Assembly (NCBI GenBank): GCA_026119855.1
Contig: JAOWBW010000862.1
Coordinates: 310,001-374,000 of the forward strand
Direction: 5' to 3'
DNA length: 64,000 nt
Origin: Campanula takesimana
Lineage: Eukaryota > Streptophyta > Magnoliopsida > Asterales > Campanulaceae
The position numbers were made by a program, and so were the translations under genes. This document shows, piece after piece, positions 59,855 through 64,000 of the stretch. Numbering within the stretch: position 1 is the stretch's first letter; each line of letters starts with the position of its first letter. The notes beneath the pieces are model-generated. The model was not told the DNA's origin. It was given only the letters and a program-made list of their open reading frames with translations, and did no database searches.

Positions 59855-60180
59855 TAAAGTTTGTGAGGAGAGTTATAGTGTTGACATGTGGATAAACTAT
59901 AGAAAAGCTTGCATTTGGTGATGCCACATCAATCCTACCAACATAAATATGTGACTTTTCAAATTCTTTTTCTTAGCTAATAGTATTAGCTAATAATATT
60001 AGTTACTATATAGGGTAACTATTATAGTTAACTATTATAGTAACTATTACTAATAATAGTAATACTATTAAAGTTAACTCTTACTATTATTAGTAATAGT
60101 TAACTATAATAGTTAGAGTTAATTATTAAATAATTTAAAATTACTATTAATTAACAGTATTAGCTAATCATAATTTTTAT

Positions 60181-60221
<41 letters not shown>

Positions 60222-60331
60222 TATTGCTATTAATAATAGTATTACTTAGCCATAATTTTTTTATAAATACTATTATTAATAGTATCAGTTAATAATTATA
60301 CAATATATGCTAATATTTAGTTTTTACAGTA

Positions 60332-60621
60332 CTCACTCCATCCAAGAGCTAGAGTTCTACTTTCTATTTTAGTATCTTCCAGAGAGTCTTTCTCAAACTG
60401 ACAAATTATGGGAAAAGATGAATAGTGTTTTGACTATATTTTCTTTCTAATGCTTCTATAATTACAAAAAGACCAAACTTATTAACTTATATATTGTCCA
60501 CTTGCACTATGAATTGTGTTTTGGCTATACTCTCAACCCACCTGCAATGTTTACCCATTTTCTATTATTTTTTAATAAGTGTGCGCAAGCAAAGTAGGAC
60601 TCTTACTCTAAGACAATGGAG
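60332..60621. mobile_element. Stowaway-like MITE nested in the Helitron
   Basis: About 290 bp flanked by TA on both sides. The left end CTCACTCCATCCAAGAG and the inverted right end CTCCATTGTCTTAGAGTAAG are imperfect inverted repeats that continue into TTCTACTTT / TCCTACTTT. No coding sequence. Confidence 0.65.
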
Positions 60622-61076
60622 TATTAATTAATCACAATAGTTACTAGATATATAGATTATTACTATTAATATTATTAGTTAATTAATTTATTATTCTACT
60701 AACACATTATATGTACACTATAAACTTTTATATTTACTAATTATAATGTGTGTATATAATAAAAAATAATTTATTGGACAATAGCTAATATTATTAAGTC
60801 AATCATGTATTGTATTAAAATTTAATTCATAATAATAATAAATCATCTTTATTTTCAAGTTTTAATTATCATAATAAATACAAATTATATGCAACAAAAG
60901 CTAAAAAAATGTAACAAAATTGTCCTAAATTAGTAAGGAAATGTTTTAATTCATATACGATGTACTTATATACCAAAAAAATATTATGTTTCATTATTAA
61001 ATAAAAATATCAAAAAACAAAATAGTAAAAGACTGACAAATTAGTTTCCCGTGCAAAAGCACGGGTTACGTACTAG

Positions 61077-61373
61077 TATTATCTTTTAAAGAGGAAAATC
61101 AGAAATTTATTATAGAAATAAGAAATTAGAACTTTAGAAAAAAAGTCGTGACCCAGTTAGAGACACTGTGTATCATACACAAGTAAAATAAAGGAAAACA
61201 AGTACAGCGTTTGTAAAATAAGTAAATAACTAAGTTCATGTTATTATACTAACTTTGTTTTCTGTAAAAAAAAAAAAAAAAGTAAATAAAGGAAAACAAA
61301 GAAATAAATAAAGGAAAACAAGATTGATTTGAACAAAGGTGGACAACACAATCAGACCAATTACTCTTATTTT
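61077..61373. other. Unassigned AT-rich flank
   Basis: No reading frame. It has a short A run near 61268 and two copies of AATAAAGGAAAACAA. Nothing else is recognised. Confidence 0.5.
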
Positions 61374-61727
61374 ATGCCATCTACATAGTACATCTCCATC
61401 GAGAGATGCATCTTTTTTTTTTTATCTTTGATGATGAAATTGGAAAAAGGGAAGAATCAACACAAGAGCCAAACACAAGTACAACTTTCTGTTTTCTTCA
61501 GAGATAAAATTCATTCATTAGACCATCTGTATTGGTTTCAACTATCATAAATGCCATCTACATAGTACATCTCCATCGAGAGATGCATCTTTTTTTTTTT
61601 TATCTTTGATGATGAAATTGGAAAAAGGGAAGAATCAACACAAGAGCCAAACACAAGTACAACTTTCTGTTTTCTTCAGAGATAAAATTCATTCATTAGA
61701 CCATCTGTATTGGTTTCAACTATCATA
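61374..61727. repeat. 177-bp tandem duplication
   Basis: Copies start at 61374 and 61551 (ATGCCATCTACATAGTACAT) and are identical except for the length of an internal T run. It ends 43 bp before the copia LTR. Confidence 0.95.
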
Positions 61728-61770
61728 ACCCATTCAACTACCACTTTAACACTTTACATCATCTTCTATT

Positions 61771-62263
61771 TGTTGTGGATATGGCCCTCCACTACCCAAG
61801 CAAATCGCAAGAACAATAAAAGCACACAAACAAAGCACAAGAAATCAAAGCAAGAAAAGACACAGAAATTGTTTACCCAGTTCGTCAATATGTTTGACTA
61901 CGTCTGGGGGCACTACCGAGCCAGGATCTTGCACTATAATATGTTATCTTGAAGTTACAATGAGTTTAGGGGCGGAACTTTACTTAAATATGTGCCCAGG
62001 AATACAAACCTAACCCTATATGGACAAAGGAACCCGAAAATTGGCATAAAAACGGACCCGGAATTTTCCCATCCCGACAAGTGGCGGTCATCCATATTGG
62101 TCCTGTGCAGTCGCCCATAAAGCTGCTCCTCCGGACGAACCAACTGATTAAGTGGGCGGTCGCCCACCATCACCTTGGGCGGCCGCCCAGAGCAACAGTC
62201 CCTCCGACGATTTTCTTCCTTTTTGCTCCGAAGTCTAGTCCCGGTTGGTCCTCTATTCCAACA
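61771..62263 (-). repeat. Ty1/copia 3' LTR (493 bp)
   Basis: In element sense it begins TGTTGGAATAG (62263) and ends CCACAACA (61771), so TGTTG/CAACA ends are present. A purine-rich AGGTGGGAGAT lies just outside at 62264-62274. TATA-like sequence lies near 62013-62022. Four GC boxes lie at 62081-62189, upstream of that site. Confidence 0.85.
62081..62189 (-). repeat. GC-box cluster, copia LTR (23-49-23 spacing)
   Basis: Boxes end at 62094, 62117, 62166 and 62189: GTGGCGGTCATCCA (weak), TGTGCAGTCGCCCA, TGGGCGGTCGCCCA and TGGGCGGCCGCCCA. The sequence is nearly the one in the family A gypsy LTR, and the spacing is the same. The superfamily is different. Confidence 0.88.
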
Positions 62264-62373
62264 ATCTCCCACCTAGAGATCAACCGCGCATACAAGCCCC
62301 GTATCCGTTCTTCAACTCATCCTTGGTGTCGTCCTAGTGCTCACCTCGAACATGGTAGTGCCTTCCTGCTCTC

Positions 62374-63777
62374 CTATTTTCCAAGCCCAATTGAAGCTTT
62401 ACATAGCTTCAACTTTTCAAGGTTTACCACCTTGGTCAACATGTCAGCCGGGTTCTCCGATCCCAACATCTTCTCCATCCTTAAGATCTTCCTCTCCAAG
62501 AGATGCCTGATGTAGTGAAACCTCAGCTCAATGTGCTTCGTCCTAGAATGAAATGCCGGATTCCTAGCCAAGTGAATTGCACTCTGACTGTCACTGTAGA
62601 GAGCATTACCACTTCGCGTCTTCCCAAGTTCACCCAAGAAGTTCTGCAACCATACCATCCCTTTGCTTGCCTCTGTCACTGCCACATATTCTGCTTCCGC
62701 AGTCGACTGAGCCACGATCTTCTGCAATTTAGAAGCCCAGGAGATAGCCGTACCACCCAATGTGAAAACATAACCCGTAGTACTTCTCCTCTTATCAAGA
62801 TCACTTGATGCCAAATCCGCATCCACATAACCCGCTAACACGACATCCTTGCTTGAGAAACATAGAGCCTTACCAGCAGTACCCTTTAAGTAACGCAGGA
62901 TCCATTTAACCGCTTCCCAATGTTGCTTCCCTGGATTGCCCATGTACTGGCTGACTACTCCCACCGTATGTGCAATGTCCGGCCTTGTACACACCATTGC
63001 ATACATTAGACTCCCCACTGCCGAAGCATATGGAGTCCTCTCCATCTTGTCACGCTCCTCCTTGCCCTTAGGTGAGTCCTTCTCGGATAGCTTGAAATGC
63101 ATACCCAATGGTGTCCCTGTTGGCTTCGCCTCTTCCATGCAAAACCTTGTCAAGACTTTCTCAATGTATTCTGCTTGTGAAAGAACCAACTTACCCAACT
63201 CCCTATTCCGGTCAATCCGCATACCCAAGATTTTTCTGGCCTCCCCCAAATCCTTCATCTCGAACCGTTCTGACAACTGAGCCTTCAATCTGTTTACCTC
63301 TCTACTGCTAGAGACCGCTATTAACATGTCATCCACATATAACAGCAAGATTATATACCCATTGTCCGTGTTCTTGAAGTAGCAACAATGATCCGCCTCA
63401 CATCTGATAAAATCAATATCGTGCATGAATCTATCAAACTTTCTGTACCACTGCCTAGGAGCTTGTTTAAGGCCATACAAGCTCTTAGTCAACCTGCAAA
63501 CCAGTTCCTCGCTACCCTTAGACAAGTAACCCTCTGGTTGTACCATATAAATTTCTTCCTCCAAATCACCATGAAGAAAGGCCGTCTTTACATCCATCTG
63601 TTCCAGCAACAAGTTATCCGCCACTACTATCCCCAGAACCATTCTGATAGTGGTCATCTTCACAACAGGAATGAATACCTCGGTGTAGTCAATACCGTAC
63701 TTTTGCTGAAACCCTTTTACAACCAACCTTGCCTTGTAACGCTTACTGCCGTTTGCTTCCTCCTTGATCCTATAAAC
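62374..63777 (-). pseudogene. pol: Ty1/copia reverse transcriptase and RNase H
   Basis: The frame from just after a stop holds LVVKGFQQKYGIDYTEVF, LEQMDVKTAFLHGDLEEEIY, SLYGLKQAPRQWYRKF and the catalytic LLYVDDMLIA. RNase H follows (GYVDADLASSDLDKRRSTTG, AEAEYVAVTEA, YSDSQSAIHLARN) and ends SIGLGK. Domain order (RT/RNase H last) and wording fit the Tork/TNT1 lineage. One TGA (TGG to TGA) at 63778-63780 separates it from the upstream frame. Confidence 0.92.
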
Positions 63778-64000
63778 TCACTTGTTATGCAATGCCTTCT
63801 TCCCCTTAGGCAGTTTAATCAACTCCCAAGTTTTATTGGCCTTCAATGAGTCCATCTCATCATCCATCGCAGCTTTCCACTTATCACAAAGTGCACTACG
63901 AATAGCCTCCGCATAACATTCCGGTTCACCACTATCTGTTAACAACAAATAGTAATTAGAAGGAGTATACCTGTCAGGTGATCCACGCAATCTCCTGGAT
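63778..64000 (-). pseudogene. pol: Ty1/copia pol, integrase-RT linker, cut by window end
   Basis: This is in phase with the RT frame across the TGA. It holds YAEAIRSALCDKWKAAMDDE and SLKANKTWELIKLPKGKKAL, the usual sequence just before copia RT. It is truncated by the window. Confidence 0.88.

Larger units (their letters stand above)
59785..61076 (+). mobile_element. Non-autonomous Helitron, left end uncertain
   Basis: The 3' end is clear: hairpin CCCGTGC-AAAA-GCACGGG at 61048-61065, seven bases, then CTAG at 61073-61076 followed by T. The left end is probably within or at the AT repeat; ATATTAAAGTTTGTGAGGAG just after it resembles plant Helitron starts, but no clear A|TC is visible. No Rep/helicase frame is present. 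An inverted repeat (about 60029-60062 with 60081-60115) and a MITE lie inside. Confidence 0.7.

Overview
This is plant nuclear DNA from a repeat-rich region, probably a eudicot with a large genome (the plant assignment is firm, the rest is a guess). The evidence is Ty3/gypsy elements of the chromovirus (Tekay/Del) and Tat/Ogre lineages, a Ty1/copia element of Tork/TNT1 type, initiator-tRNA-Met and tRNA-Arg primer sites, plant mobile domain (PMD) and DUF7745-like sequences, Stowaway ends and a Helitron end. I see no host gene, rRNA gene, tRNA gene or CRISPR array. Nearly every long reading frame is retroelement gag/pol, mostly broken.

Layout. 1-20937: tandem array of minus-strand Tekay elements that share LTRs (A internal - A LTR - A internal - truncated A LTR / B gag fragment - B LTR - B internal - B LTR). 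20938-21958: LTR-like remnant ending in a copia-like terminus. 21959-26386: remains of a Tat/Ogre element on the plus strand: a DUF7745-like fragment, an intron-containing antisense PMD gene, eight 138-bp tandem repeats, and a 3' LTR. That LTR was split by a complete Tekay element C (26387-35204, target duplication TGATC) and resumes at 35210. 35899-39222: element D, two Tekay-type LTRs around a 100-N assembly gap. 39223-50804: a minus-strand Tat/Ogre element F with a PMD-like antisense frame near its 3' side, decayed pol and gag, a tRNA-Arg primer site and a 2.7-kb 5' LTR. 50805-51754 and 58934-59428: a tandem array of 113-bp, dyad-rich units, split by Tekay-type element E (51755-58933), which has lost most of pol. 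59429-61770: AT-rich DNA with a Helitron 3' end and a nested Stowaway-like MITE. 61771-64000: 3' LTR and RT/RNase H of a minus-strand copia element.

Main observation. Unrelated LTRs here carry a compact cluster of short, CpG-rich, palindrome-centred boxes in otherwise AT-rich DNA. The box sequence differs between families, but the spacing is nearly constant: pairs about 22 bp apart, separated by about 50 bp. Starts run 22-50-22 in A, 22-51-22 in C, 21-50-22 in B, 23-50-24-52 in D, three 22-bp pairs in E, and 23-49-23 in the Ty1/copia LTR. The Tat LTR and the LTR at 20938 have 17-bp and 19-bp versions. I know of no named feature that explains this. The Tekay LTRs also share candidate splice signals that would place the cluster inside a 5' leader intron.
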